From: an uncultured Collinsella sp.
Lineage (GTDB): Bacteria > Actinomycetota > Coriobacteriia > Coriobacteriales > Coriobacteriaceae
Direction of reading: 5' to 3'
NCBI GenBank assembly: GCA_937995345.1
Contig: CALKKS010000007.1
Coordinates: forward strand, 124,001 to 188,000
DNA: 64,000 nt
Shown one piece after another: positions 8,563-16,926 of this stretch. Under the pieces are notes generated by a model, which did no database searches, was not told the origin of the DNA, and was given only the letters and a program-made list of their open reading frames with translations. The translations under genes and the position numbers were made by a program. Within the stretch, counting starts at the first letter, position 1. Each line of letters opens with the position of its first letter.

Positions 8563-8632
8563 TGGAGATGAAAATGTATGGCATCCCGATACGGGGGTCG
8601 GCTGCCGGGTTGGTGCACCATCCCCGTCCTTT

Positions 8633-8689
8633 GTCTCAATCTGTAACAGTTAGACCGGGTTTTGCTGGGTATCTGTTACGGATCGAGAC
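8633..8689. repeat. 57-bp hairpin element, copy 4
   Basis: Arms GTCTCAATCTGTAAC and GTTACGGATCGAGAC (one mismatch and one G-T wobble) around a 27-nt core, where AGA pairs with TCT and CC with GG across a 2-nt bulge. Confidence 0.88.
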
Positions 8690-8712
8690 ATTTCGTCGAA
8701 CCACAGCTCAAT

Positions 8713-8769
8713 GTCTCGATCTGTAACATCTAGCAGGGAAAACGGCCCCTTGCTGTTACAGATCGAGAT
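8713..8769. repeat. 57-bp hairpin element, copy 5
   Basis: Arms GTCTCGATCTGTAAC and GTTACAGATCGAGAT; in the 27-nt core AGC pairs with GCT and GGG with CCC. Confidence 0.88.
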
Positions 8770-8792
8770 GTTGTTTTGTGAGGTTTGGGTTC

Positions 8793-8849
8793 GTCTCAAT
8801 CTGTAACGTGTAGACCCGGTTTTGTCTCGTAACTGTTACAGATCGAGAC
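8793..8849. repeat. 57-bp hairpin element, copy 6
   Basis: Arms GTCTCAATCTGTAAC and GTTACAGATCGAGAC around a 27-nt core beginning GTGTAGACCC. Third copy in a cluster between the divergent copA and helicase genes. Confidence 0.88.
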
Positions 8850-9121
8850 AATCGGCCCAGACCCACCCCGTCCGCCCCGTCATCTGTGGTTTACGTGGCG
8901 GCATACGAAGCACGGGTATACTAACCGGCGGCGAATCTGCTCCATCGCTTAGAGCTGCTGCGTCTGGACGGCGCGTGATAGGGCTGCCAAAGCGATCGCC
9001 AGCGTGCTGAGCAACGTCCTCTCTGTGCGCACCTGTTTTTGTATGTATTAGCGCACTACCAAGCACGCTCGCGCGGCCGCATGCCGTGCCCATAACGCGT
9101 GCAGATAAGGAACAACAACAT
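8850..9121 (+). promoter_or_regulatory. Upstream region and long leader of the DEAD-box helicase gene
   Basis: TATACT at 8917-8922 is the best -10 candidate; its -35 is weak. If used, it gives a leader of about 195 nt before the ATG at 9122. Long structured leaders are common on DEAD-box helicase mRNAs, but I see no specific motif here. Nothing else is recognisable in the gap. Confidence 0.35.
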
Positions 9122-11377
9122 ATGCGTAATTCTGTATCCGACGTCACGGACGCCGAGATTCTGGACGAGACCCGTGAGACCATGACCCAGGCTGCCTTCG
9201 ATGCTGCCGACGAAGCCAGCGCCGCCGAGACCGTCGAGTCCGCGACCGAGAACCTGCCCGCCTTTGACGAGCTGGGACTTTCGGACGAGATGCTTCGTGC
9301 CATCGAGAACCTAGGCTACACGGCGCCCACGCCTGTCCAGGCTGGCTCGATCCCCGTGGTGCTCGAGGGCCGCGACCTGCTTGCCGCCGCTCAGACCGGC
9401 ACCGGCAAGACGGCCGCCTTCTTGCTGCCGACCATGAACAATCTGGAGCACATTGCTCCGCCCAAGCCCGTGCGCGAGCGTGGCGGCCGCAACCGCCGTC
9501 GCGGTGCCAAGAAGCCCGAGGGCAACGGTCGCGGTCCCGTGATGCTCGTCATCACTCCTACGCGCGAGCTCGCACAGCAGATTGACGAGGTCGCGAGCAA
9601 GATCGCCGACGTTACGGGCCATGTTGCCGTGACCGTCGTGGGCGGCGTGAGCTACAAGCCCCAGACCGCGGCGCTCAAGTACGGCTGCGACATCCTGGTC
9701 GCCACGCCGGGCCGTCTGGTCGATCTGATCGAGCAGGGCGCCTGCCACCTGGACGAGGTCAAGGTGCTGGTGCTGGACGAGGCAGACCGCATGCTCGACA
9801 TGGGCTTTTTGCCCGCCGTTCGCCGTATTGTGCGCGAGACGCCGGCCGAGCGCCAGACGCTGCTGTTCTCGGCCACGCTCGACGAGGAGGCCGTGGGCGA
9901 GATCACCGACCTGGTGAGCGACCCGGCCCGCGTGGAAATCGCGCCCGCCACGTCGACCGCCGACACCGTCGACCAGTTTGTGTTCCCGGTGTCCATCGAG
10001 GCAAAGAACAACCTGCTGCCCGAGTTCCTCAAAAAGGAGGGCCCGGAGCGCACCATCGTCTTTATGCGCACCAAGCACCGCGCCGACAGCTGCTGCCGTC
10101 GCCTGGAGCGCAAGGGCATCAAGGCCGCCGCGATTCACGGCAACCGCAGCCAGGCCCAGCGCGAGCGCGCGCTTTCGGCCTTCCGCGACGGCACCGTCGA
10201 CGTACTGGTGGCAACCGACGTGCTTGCCCGCGGCATCGACATTAGCGATGTGCGCTACGTCGTGAACTTTGACGTGCCGGCAGAGCCGACCGACTACATC
10301 CACCGCATTGGCCGCACGGGCCGCGCCGGCGAGCTGGGCTGGGCTATCACGTTTGTGACCGAGCAGGATGTCGACGAGTTCTATGAGATCGAGAAGCTCA
10401 TGGACAAGACCGCCGACATCTACGAGGCCGGCGACCTGCATGTGGGTCCCAACCCGCCGGCGGTTGATCCCGAGCGCGATCCTGCGGCCTTTAAGGTGAA
10501 GAAGAAGGCCAAGCGCGGCAAGTCCAAGAGCAAGAAAAAGCTTGAGCAGGCGCGCCGCGATGGCAAGCGCAACGGTGACGATTACGGCGATGTGGCCGGT
10601 CGTTCCAACCGCGGTCGCGATGAGCGCCGTGGCGACGGCGAGCGTCCGAGCCGTCCCAAGCGCGGCGGCAAGACCCGCGTGCGCGAGGGCGTTCAGGCTC
10701 GCGTGGACGAGGCTGTTGAGAGCGTGGCCCGCGAGGTGGCTGCCGAGGAGCGTGCCGGTGCTGCTGAGCAGGGGCCGCGCGGCAACCGTGCCGAGCGTCG
10801 TGCCAAGCAGTTCCAAGGCGAGGCGCACCGTCGTCGTCGTGAGGACGAGGATCGCGGCGGTCGTCGCCGTGTCGAGCGCGAGGACGAGGGCCGTGGTTCG
10901 CGCGGCGGCAAGCGCGGCTCGGGCGACCGTCGTCGCTCCGGTCGCGATGACGAGCGCGGCGGACGCGACGAGCGTCGCGGCGGCGAGTCCCGTGGCGAGC
11001 GCGGTGGCCGTGGCGGCGAGAGCCGTGGCGGCAAGCGCTTTGACGAGCGCGGTGGTCGCGAGGGCGGTCGCGGCGGTGAGCGTCGCGAGGGCACACGTGG
11101 CAACGGCGGTCGCGGTGCCGCTGGTCGCTCTGGCGAGTCGCGCGATCGTCGCGACCCGCGTGCCAGCCGCGATCGTCGCGATGACTGGCGCAACTACGAC
11201 GACACCCGCGAGGAGCGTCGCGGCGGCTATCGCGGCGGGCGTGGCGGCAACCAGGCCGGCTCCCGCGGTGGCCGTTCTGGCGGTCGCGATAACCGTGGCA
11301 GTTATGGCAGCAACCGCGGCGGCAAGCGCGGCGGCAGCTCTCGTCGTCCCGGCGACGGCGGCGGCAAGCGCAAATAA
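9122..11377 (+). CDS. DEAD-box RNA helicase with long Arg/Gly-rich tail
   Basis: A 751-aa ATP-dependent RNA helicase of the DeaD/RhlE/CsdA type. All core motifs are present: Q motif (GYTAPTPVQ), AQTGTGKT, PTRELAQQ, TPGRL, DEAD (219-222), SATL, ARGIDI and HRIGRTGRAG. From about residue 458 to the end the protein becomes a 290-residue low-complexity tail, first Lys-rich, then dense in RGG, GGR, DRR and ERGG, expected to bind RNA and to be disordered. The role is probably ribosome assembly or mRNA turnover in the cytoplasm. ATG 9122 has AAGGAA (9107-9112) at 9 bp; an in-frame GTG at 9086 is less likely. It is a single gene ending at a strong terminator. Confidence 0.92.
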   Translation: MRNSVSDVTDAEILDETRETMTQAAFDAADEASAAETVESATENLPAFDELGLSDEMLRAIENLGYTAPTPVQAGSIPVVLEGRDLLAAAQTGTGKTAAFLLPTMNNLEHIAPPKPVRERGGRNRRRGAKKPEGNGRGPVMLVITPTRELAQQIDEVASKIADVTGHVAVTVVGGVSYKPQTAALKYGCDILVATPGRLVDLIEQGACHLDEVKVLVLDEADRMLDMGFLPAVRRIVRETPAERQTLLFSATLDEEAVGEITDLVSDPARVEIAPATSTADTVDQFVFPVSIEAKNNLLPEFLKKEGPERTIVFMRTKHRADSCCRRLERKGIKAAAIHGNRSQAQRERALSAFRDGTVDVLVATDVLARGIDISDVRYVVNFDVPAEPTDYIHRIGRTGRAGELGWAITFVTEQDVDEFYEIEKLMDKTADIYEAGDLHVGPNPPAVDPERDPAAFKVKKKAKRGKSKSKKKLEQARRDGKRNGDDYGDVAGRSNRGRDERRGDGERPSRPKRGGKTRVREGVQARVDEAVESVAREVAAEERAGAAEQGPRGNRAERRAKQFQGEAHRRRREDEDRGGRRRVEREDEGRGSRGGKRGSGDRRRSGRDDERGGRDERRGGESRGERGGRGGESRGGKRFDERGGREGGRGGERREGTRGNGGRGAAGRSGESRDRRDPRASRDRRDDWRNYDDTREERRGGYRGGRGGNQAGSRGGRSGGRDNRGSYGSNRGGKRGGSSRRPGDGGGKRK

Positions 11378-11409
11378 CACACGCATCGCACGCTAGAGCG
11401 ATGCGAACC

Positions 11410-11447
11410 AAGGGCCCCGAGCAACTACGCTCGGGGCCCTTTTGTTT
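11410..11447 (+). terminator. Rho-independent terminator of the helicase gene
   Basis: AGGGCCCCGAG pairs with CTCGGGGCCCT, 8-nt loop, followed by TTTTGTTT. Confidence 0.9.
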
Positions 11448-11550
11448 GCCGTATCCGACCGCTAGGTCAAACTTGATTTCCTCGGGAATGCATCTGGAGG
11501 ATGCCGAGGGCCTGTTTTCCGCCATGCGGCAATGGGTCCCATGGGGTGCG

Positions 11551-11787
11551 CCGTGCATTTTTTGGAGTATTCTGCAGTTCTGGTTGCCTGCATATGATTC
11601 GGCGTCGTCAACGGTGACCTTCGGATGTCCCTGGCGAGCGTTTTGAGCCAGATTTCGCCGTTTTCCGGAGCAAAGGTGCGTCATTCCCGCTATGTCGGGA
11701 ACCAAAATGATGCGGCGCCCTGCAGTTTCGCTCGCCCGCGGCGGTGTTGGCGTGAGTGCGCTGCAGAATACTCCGTTTTTTGCACGG
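11551..11787. repeat. ~237-bp element with terminal inverted repeats, copy 1
   Basis: The left end (11552-11577) and the right end (11761-11787) are inverted copies: CGTGCA, a six-T stretch, GGAGTATTCTGCAG. The T-stretch lies opposite another T-stretch, leaving a bubble. A second element of 236 bp with the same ends lies at 29869-30104. The interior has no gene. The surrounding gap 11448-12014 shows no other feature beyond a further GGAGTATTC word near 11922. Confidence 0.65.
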
Positions 11788-12014
11788 TCCGGGATGGGGT
11801 ACCTCAGGAGAACACGGCGGTATTCAGTAAATTAATGCAATCTGCAGCGGGAATTATGCAAACCGATGAGGCGGACAGCATAGGTTGGTGCAACGGGTTC
11901 AGGTTTGCTTGCACCCAAACGGGGAGTATTCTCGGGTGCCGGCAGGAATGGAACGTCCCTAAGTGCCGCCTGGATACCGTTTATCGGAGAAAAAATACCG
12001 TTCGCCGTTCGCAA

Positions 12015-12044
12015 TGGTTGTTCTGCTTTGGGCTTGTCTAGAAT
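12015..12044 (+). promoter_or_regulatory. Candidate promoter of the alpha-glucoside PTS operon
   Basis: TAGAAT (12039-12044) as -10, with TGGTTG (18-bp spacer) or TTGTTC (15-bp spacer) as -35. The start of transcription would be near 12050, leaving a leader of about 130 nt before EIIA. Confidence 0.4.
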
Positions 12045-12065
12045 AACTCCCGTAAAAAGAAATGC

Positions 12066-12155
12066 GGAAGGTTACCGAGTCCCTCGGACGTGGGCCTAAC
12101 CAAAGTCTTTGAACGGGTGTGTCTCTATGGACGCATTCGCTTGATTTTGGTTGGG
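12066..12155 (+). promoter_or_regulatory. Candidate antitermination leader (RAT-like hairpin overlapping a second hairpin)
   Basis: The segment from 12066 begins GGAAGGTTACCGAG and folds through CCGAG/CTCGG and GGTTA/TAACC. Its start resembles the GGATTGTTACCG of RNA antiterminators bound by LicT/BglG proteins. CCTAACCAAA (12095-12104), part of this fold, can alternatively pair with TTTGGTTGGG (12146-12155). Two exclusive hairpins sharing a strand are what antitermination needs, and a LicT-type gene lies downstream. The second hairpin lacks a clean U-run, so this remains a candidate. Confidence 0.4.
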
Positions 12156-12181
12156 CTATATTTATGAAGGGACATGCCACC

Positions 12182-12694
12182 ATGGGTTTCTTTTCTCGCC
12201 TGATGGGCGGTTCGGATGAGCAGAAGACTGCAACCTCCGAGTTCGAAATCCTCGCTCCTGTTTCCGGCGAGCTTGTTCACCTAGAAAAAACCAATGATCC
12301 CGCTTTTAGCAGCCGTGCCGTGGGCGATGGCGTTGCCGTGGTTCCCCAAGAGGGATGCGTGTGCGCTCCTGTCTCCGGTACCGTCGCGGCGCTGTTTCCG
12401 ACTGAGCACGCGCTGGGCATCATGTCCGACGACAGCTCTGCTCAGGTGATGCTGCATATCGGAATCGACACTGTTAAACTTGAGGGCAAGGGCTTCCATG
12501 CGCTTGTTGCCCAGGGTGACCATGTCGACGCGGGCCAGGCCCTCGTCGAGGTCGATTTCGACGCGGTCCGCGCCGCCGGCTTCGATCCCACGGTCTTCGT
12601 TATCGTGTGCGAGCGTTCGGAGAACTCGACTCTTCGTGAGCACGCTTCCGGCCCTGTTGCTGTTAAAGAGCCTGTCGTCTGGCTTTCCGAGTAA
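12182..12694 (+). CDS. PTS glucose-family EIIA protein
   Basis: A soluble 170-aa phosphocarrier of the glucose-type PTS. It takes phosphate from HPr and passes it to the EIIB domain encoded two genes downstream. H92 in MLHIGIDTVKL is the phosphorylated histidine and H76 in TEHALGI is its conserved partner. APVSGELV and VSAPVSGTV-like beta motifs fit the family. ATG 12182 has GAAGGGA at a good distance; an upstream in-frame ATG (12164) overlaps the ribosome site. Separate EIIA plus EIICB is a normal arrangement for alpha-glucoside systems. Confidence 0.9.
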   Translation: MGFFSRLMGGSDEQKTATSEFEILAPVSGELVHLEKTNDPAFSSRAVGDGVAVVPQEGCVCAPVSGTVAALFPTEHALGIMSDDSSAQVMLHIGIDTVKLEGKGFHALVAQGDHVDAGQALVEVDFDAVRAAGFDPTVFVIVCERSENSTLREHASGPVAVKEPVVWLSE

Positions 12695-12712
12695 ATTCTT
12701 TTGGTGGGTACC

Positions 12713-13567
12713 GTGGTTATCAAGCGAGTTTTCAACAATAACGTCGCAATGGTCACTTCGGACGATGGCTCCGAGCTCATTGTCATCGGTCGAGGCCTCT
12801 GCTTTGGCCGTCATGCCGGCGACGCTATCGATGAAACATCGGTCGAAAAGACCTATGCGCTGCAGGAGGGCACTTCTCAGGATTCGCGTACGATTGACCG
12901 CTTGGCGCATCTTTTGGAGTCCATCCCCACCGTCAACCTCGTGATTGCCGAGGACATTGTTCAGATGCTCCGTCGAGAGCTCAATGTTGATGTCAACGAC
13001 AAGATTCTCATTGCTCTTGCAGACCATATCGGCCTTGCTTTGGAGCGCGAGCGCAAGGGCGTCTCCTGCGAGAATCCGTTGCTGCTCGAGATCCAGCAGT
13101 TCTATCGCAAGGAGTATGCGCTTGCGGGCCGTGCGCTGCAGATTGTCAAGGAGTATATGGGCATCCAGATGAGCGAAGAAGAGCAGGGTTTTATTACGCT
13201 GCATATCGTCAACGCCACCATGCCGCAACGCTCCGACCGTCTCATCATCTCGGTCCAGCTTGTTCGCGACGTACTCGCGATTGTTTCCGAGCGCTATGCT
13301 ACGACCCTCGATGACACCTCGCTGCCCTATGAGCGTTTCGTCCGCCACCTGCAGTTTTTCGCACAGCGGGCGCTTGACCCCGCGGCCGGGCAGATCAATG
13401 ACGATGCACTGTTCCGAATCGATGAAACTAAGTATCCGTGCGCGTTCTCGTGCGCGGACGCTATAGCCGCCCACTTGTCGTCTACCTATAACGTTGTCGT
13501 TACCGATGCCGAGAAGAGTTATCTCGCATATCACATTGTTAACCTGCTTGGAGAACCTGGTCTCTAG
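12713..13567 (+). CDS. BglG/LicT-family transcriptional antiterminator
   Basis: An RNA-binding antiterminator of 284 aa. An N-terminal CAT-type RNA-binding domain (residues 1-55, VIKRVFNNNVAMV ... GRGLCFG) is followed by two PTS-regulation domains (about 62-165 and 170-282) with the expected phosphorylatable histidines (HIGLA, HIVNA, HLQFF, HIVNLLG). It is expected to be controlled by phosphorylation from EIIB (off) and HPr (on), so the operon is expressed when substrate is transported. GTG 12713 is chosen by family alignment, with GGTGGG just upstream; TTG 12701 and GTG 12704 are alternatives. Its target is probably the leader before EIIA. Confidence 0.9.
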   Translation: MVIKRVFNNNVAMVTSDDGSELIVIGRGLCFGRHAGDAIDETSVEKTYALQEGTSQDSRTIDRLAHLLESIPTVNLVIAEDIVQMLRRELNVDVNDKILIALADHIGLALERERKGVSCENPLLLEIQQFYRKEYALAGRALQIVKEYMGIQMSEEEQGFITLHIVNATMPQRSDRLIISVQLVRDVLAIVSERYATTLDDTSLPYERFVRHLQFFAQRALDPAAGQINDDALFRIDETKYPCAFSCADAIAAHLSSTYNVVVTDAEKSYLAYHIVNLLGEPGL

Positions 13568-13666
13568 GCATAACGTGTCCATACATCGATTGATATAAGG
13601 CAAGGCTCACGGTCTTGTCCAGGGCACATCTGTCTCAATTTGCGGAAAAGGAAGGGGAGTACCGCT

Positions 13667-15283
13667 ATGACCGCAAAAAAGAAGTTCAATTTCAAAGCGC
13701 CGTTGGAGGTGTTCGCGAAGTCAATCGTTCAGCCGATGATGTATCTCTCGGTTGCCGGCATTCTGCTCATCGTGGGCATCATTCTGACCAACAAGACCAT
13801 TTGCGCCATGATTCCCGTGCTGGGCTCCGGTCCGTTCCAGCTTGTGGGCGCCGTTGTATATCAGTCGCTGATGTTTATCATCAACAACCTCTCGATTCTG
13901 TTCTGCGTGGGCATCGCCGGCGCCATGGCAAAGAAGAACAAGGGCCATGCTTCGCTGATCGCCCTGATGTCGTTCTTCCTGTTCCTGCAGGCTAACAACA
14001 TCGTGCTCAACGCCACCGGCTCTCTTGCCGAAGCGAGCGGCATGCTCGGCCTTACCGGAACCGGCCAGGCCACCGTTATGGGCATTCAGGTGCTCGATAC
14101 CGGCGTGTTCGGCGGCATCATTCTTGGTTGCATCACTGGTGCTGTGTTCAACAAGTACTCGAACAAGCAGTTCCCCATTGCCCTTTCGATGTTCTCGGGC
14201 GTTCGCTTCCCGTTCCTGATCATGATCATCATCTCCTGGATCATGGGCGCTGGCTTCTGCATCGTTTGGCCTCCGGTTCAGGGCGCCATCTCCTCCGTTG
14301 CCGGCATCATTAAGGAGTCGGGCAACATCGGTCTGTTTATCTACGGCATGCTCAACAAGCTGCTCGTTCCCACCGGTCTGCACCACCTCATCTACACTCC
14401 GTTCCAGTTCTCCGATGTGGGTGGCACCCTGACGCTGGGTGATCAGGTTATCGCCGGCGCCTATCCCATCCGTGTCGCCGAGATGGCAATGACGGGCCAG
14501 CCCTTCTCCGATAGCACCTACTTCAACAGCTACACCTTCAACAACCTGTGGCCCTACATCGGTATCGGTCTCGCCTTTATCTTCACCGCTTACAAGGGGA
14601 ACAAGGATAAGACCAAGGCCGTTATCATCCCGCTGATCATCACCGCCGTGCTCTCCTGTGTCACCGAGCCCATGGACTTCCTCTTTGTCTTTGCCGCTCC
14701 CGTGCTCTTTGTCGTTCACTCGGTTCTTTCCGGCATCTTCCTGGTTCTGCTCAAGGTCCTCTCCGTGCCCGCTTCGACTGCAGGCGGTATCATCAACATC
14801 GTGGTTTCCAACCTGGTCCTCGGTGTCGACAAGACCAACTGGCCGGTTATGCTGGTGCTCGGAGTCGTCAACGCCGCGCTGTACTTCTTCCTCTTCACCT
14901 TCCTTATTAAGAAGCTCAACCTCCACACGCCTGGTCGCGAGGAGGAGTCCGAGCTCGCCGAGTCCGTTGCCGAGGGCGAGGCCGCCGCGTCTGTCGCGGT
15001 GAAGCAGGGCGCTGTTGCCGCAGCTCCCGCAGAGGGCGTCGATGCTGGTATTGCCGACCTGGTCGCAGGCCTTGGCGGCAAGGACAACATCGAGGAGCTC
15101 GAGAACTGCTTTACGCGTCTCCGCGTGAACGTTAAGAACCCGGACCTCATCAATGAGGACCTCATCAACCACGTGCCCAACAGCGGCATCAACCGCAACG
15201 GCAATAATATCCAGATCATCTTTGGCATGAAGGTTGCCGAGATGCGCGACAAGGTCGAAAACGCAATTGAGAAGGAGCAGTAA
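13667..15283 (+). CDS. PTS alpha-glucoside transporter, EIICB
   Basis: The membrane permease of 538 aa that imports and phosphorylates an alpha-glucoside such as maltose or an isomer. The EIIC part (about residues 1-425) has some ten hydrophobic segments and glucose/maltose-family signatures (MLNKLLVPTGLHH, PMDFLF). After a Glu/Ala-rich linker comes the EIIB domain with the phosphorylated cysteine C481 in ENCFTRLRV. AAGGAAGGGGAG precedes the ATG. It is followed at 3 bp by the GH4 hydrolase, a pairing known from MalX/AglA/GlvC-type systems. Confidence 0.92.
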   Translation: MTAKKKFNFKAPLEVFAKSIVQPMMYLSVAGILLIVGIILTNKTICAMIPVLGSGPFQLVGAVVYQSLMFIINNLSILFCVGIAGAMAKKNKGHASLIALMSFFLFLQANNIVLNATGSLAEASGMLGLTGTGQATVMGIQVLDTGVFGGIILGCITGAVFNKYSNKQFPIALSMFSGVRFPFLIMIIISWIMGAGFCIVWPPVQGAISSVAGIIKESGNIGLFIYGMLNKLLVPTGLHHLIYTPFQFSDVGGTLTLGDQVIAGAYPIRVAEMAMTGQPFSDSTYFNSYTFNNLWPYIGIGLAFIFTAYKGNKDKTKAVIIPLIITAVLSCVTEPMDFLFVFAAPVLFVVHSVLSGIFLVLLKVLSVPASTAGGIINIVVSNLVLGVDKTNWPVMLVLGVVNAALYFFLFTFLIKKLNLHTPGREEESELAESVAEGEAAASVAVKQGAVAAAPAEGVDAGIADLVAGLGGKDNIEELENCFTRLRVNVKNPDLINEDLINHVPNSGINRNGNNIQIIFGMKVAEMRDKVENAIEKEQ

Positions 15284-15286
15284 ACA

Positions 15287-16669
15287 ATGATCATTACTCT
15301 GTGTGGTGGCGGATCCACCTTTACCCCCGGCATCGTCAAGTCCATCGCCCTGCGCAAGGACGAGCTCGATGTTGACGAGATTCGTCTGTACGACATCAAC
15401 GAGGAGCGCCAGCGCAAGATCGGCGTGCTCGTGGACTGGATTTTGCACGAGGACCTTGGCCTGGACATCAAGCTTACGGTGACCACCGACAAAAAGACGG
15501 CTTTTACCGACGCGAGCTTCGTGTTTGCCCAGATGCGCGTGGGCGGCTATGCCATGCGCGAGCAGGACGAGAAGATTCCGCTGCGTCACGGCTGCGTGGG
15601 TCAGGAGACCTGCGGCTGCGGCGGCCTTGCCTACGGCATGCGCACCATCTTCCCCATGGTCGAGCTGATTGATGACGTTGAGAAGTACGCCAAGAAGGAC
15701 TACTGGATTCTCAACTACTCCAACCCTGCCGCCATCGTGTCCGAGGGCTGTCGCGTGCTGCGTCCCAACGCTCGCATCATCAACATCTGCGACATGCCGA
15801 TCGCGATCATCGACGTGGTTTGCGCCGCGCTCGATATCGACAAGAAGGATGTCGAGTACGATTACTTTGGCCTCAACCACTTTGGTTGGTTCACCTCGAT
15901 CCGTCACAAGGGCGAGGAGGTGCTCCCGCAGCTGCGCGAGTACATCAAGGAGCATGAGATTCTGCTGCCCGATTCGTACCTCAAGGGCATGGGCTCGCTG
16001 ATGTCCAAGAAGCCCGAGGAGACCACCGACGAGCATCCCGAGCAGAACCGCCACACCAAGGGCAGCTGGTACTACGTCTGGAAGGGCGAGTACGAGATCA
16101 TGGAGTGCTTCCCGGAGTACCTGCCCAACACGTACCTGAACTACTACCTGCAGCAGAAGGAGTTCGTCGAGCATTCCAACCCCGAGCGCACCCGTGCAAA
16201 CGAGGTTGAGGAGACGCGCGAGAAGAACCTCTTTGACGGCATCGACCATTACGAGAAGACGGGCGAGATCGACGAGAGCACGTTCTATGCGGGCAGCCAC
16301 GGCGACTGGATTGCCGACCTGGCTATCGCTCTGAAGAACGATACCAAGCAGCGCTTCCTGGTCATTTGCGAGAACAAGGGCGCTATCCCCAACATGCCCT
16401 ACGACGCCATGGTCGAGCTGCCTGCCTACATTGGCAAGAACGGCCCCGAGGTCATCAGCCGCGACAACATTCCGCTGTTCCAGCAGGGCCTCATGATGCA
16501 GCAGCTGAACTCCGAGAAGCTCGTGGTCGAGGCCACGATCGAGGGTTCTTACGAGAAGGCGCTCAAGGCCTTTACGCTCAACAAGACCGTGCCTTCGATG
16601 AAGGTCGCCAAGGAAGTTCTCGACGACATGATCGAGGCCAACAAGGGTTACTGGCCCGAGCTTAAGTAA
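15287..16669 (+). CDS. malH: 6-phospho-alpha-glucosidase, GH4
   Basis: A cytoplasmic NAD+- and divalent-metal-dependent GH4 hydrolase of 460 aa that splits the phosphorylated disaccharide delivered by the PTS. The N-terminus is a Rossmann fold (ITLCGGGSTFTPGIVKS). The key CDMPI motif (C168-P171) is the version associated with 6-phospho-alpha-glucosides; beta-specific enzymes carry CN(V/S)P. NHFGWFTS carries the second metal histidine. Length and motifs match MalH/GlvA. It is the last gene of the operon, followed by a terminator. Confidence 0.93.
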   Translation: MIITLCGGGSTFTPGIVKSIALRKDELDVDEIRLYDINEERQRKIGVLVDWILHEDLGLDIKLTVTTDKKTAFTDASFVFAQMRVGGYAMREQDEKIPLRHGCVGQETCGCGGLAYGMRTIFPMVELIDDVEKYAKKDYWILNYSNPAAIVSEGCRVLRPNARIINICDMPIAIIDVVCAALDIDKKDVEYDYFGLNHFGWFTSIRHKGEEVLPQLREYIKEHEILLPDSYLKGMGSLMSKKPEETTDEHPEQNRHTKGSWYYVWKGEYEIMECFPEYLPNTYLNYYLQQKEFVEHSNPERTRANEVEETREKNLFDGIDHYEKTGEIDESTFYAGSHGDWIADLAIALKNDTKQRFLVICENKGAIPNMPYDAMVELPAYIGKNGPEVISRDNIPLFQQGLMMQQLNSEKLVVEATIEGSYEKALKAFTLNKTVPSMKVAKEVLDDMIEANKGYWPELK

Positions 16670-16701
16670 AAGCAACAGGGTCGCTGACCGCATGCCTGGA
16701 G

Positions 16702-16745
16702 CAATGCCCCGTCCACGTGATTGCGTGGGCGGGGCATTGTCATTT
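16702..16745 (+). terminator. Terminator of the PTS operon
   Basis: CAATGCCCCG/CGGGGCATTG stem extended by CCACG/CGTGG, short loop; the downstream U-run is weak (TCATTT). Confidence 0.7.
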
Positions 16746-16792
16746 GGTAACGCGTTTTATCAAATATGGCATTTATCTGCGGTAATGTTCGT

Positions 16793-16861
16793 TTTCACCG
16801 CTGAGGGCGACATTTTATACCGCCTGCCGAACCGTGTGGAGACCTAACAACTTTTTAGGTC
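16793..16861 (+). promoter_or_regulatory. Candidate hydrogenase promoter and downstream dyad
   Basis: TTTCAC (16793-16798), 17-bp spacer, TATACC (16816-16821) is a plausible promoter. At 16841-16861 GACCTA and TAGGTC form a perfect 6-bp dyad with a 9-nt centre, which could be a repressor site or leader hairpin. A second hairpin, GCCCGG/CCGGGC, lies at 16885-16904 just before the ribosome site. Confidence 0.4.
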
Positions 16862-16926
16862 AGTGTTGTGCGTGTAGCAACTTCGCCCGGCCTCGCCTCC
16901 GGGCTGCCATGTGAGAGGGGATCTTT

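Noticed and set aside
8633..8849. Three 57-bp repeats in a row considered as a CRISPR array
   Set aside because: Each unit is itself a full palindrome with a variable centre, the spacing between units is irregular (23 bp), flanks are unrelated, and no cas genes are present.
9311..11386. A 691-codon open frame on the minus strand opposite the DEAD-box helicase gene
   Set aside because: It is an Ala/Thr-rich shadow of the helicase and its RGG tail, with no motif and no ribosome site.
11625..12041. Open frames inside the 11.4-12.0 kb gap considered as a small gene
   Set aside because: No ribosome site, frames cross the terminal repeat of the 237-bp element, and the translated sequence has no coherent composition.
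13721..16693. A 990-codon open frame on the minus strand opposite the PTS EIICB and GH4 genes
   Set aside because: It is an antisense shadow of two well-supported genes caused by GC-rich codon bias. It has no start signal, no domain and a composition typical of reversed coding DNA.
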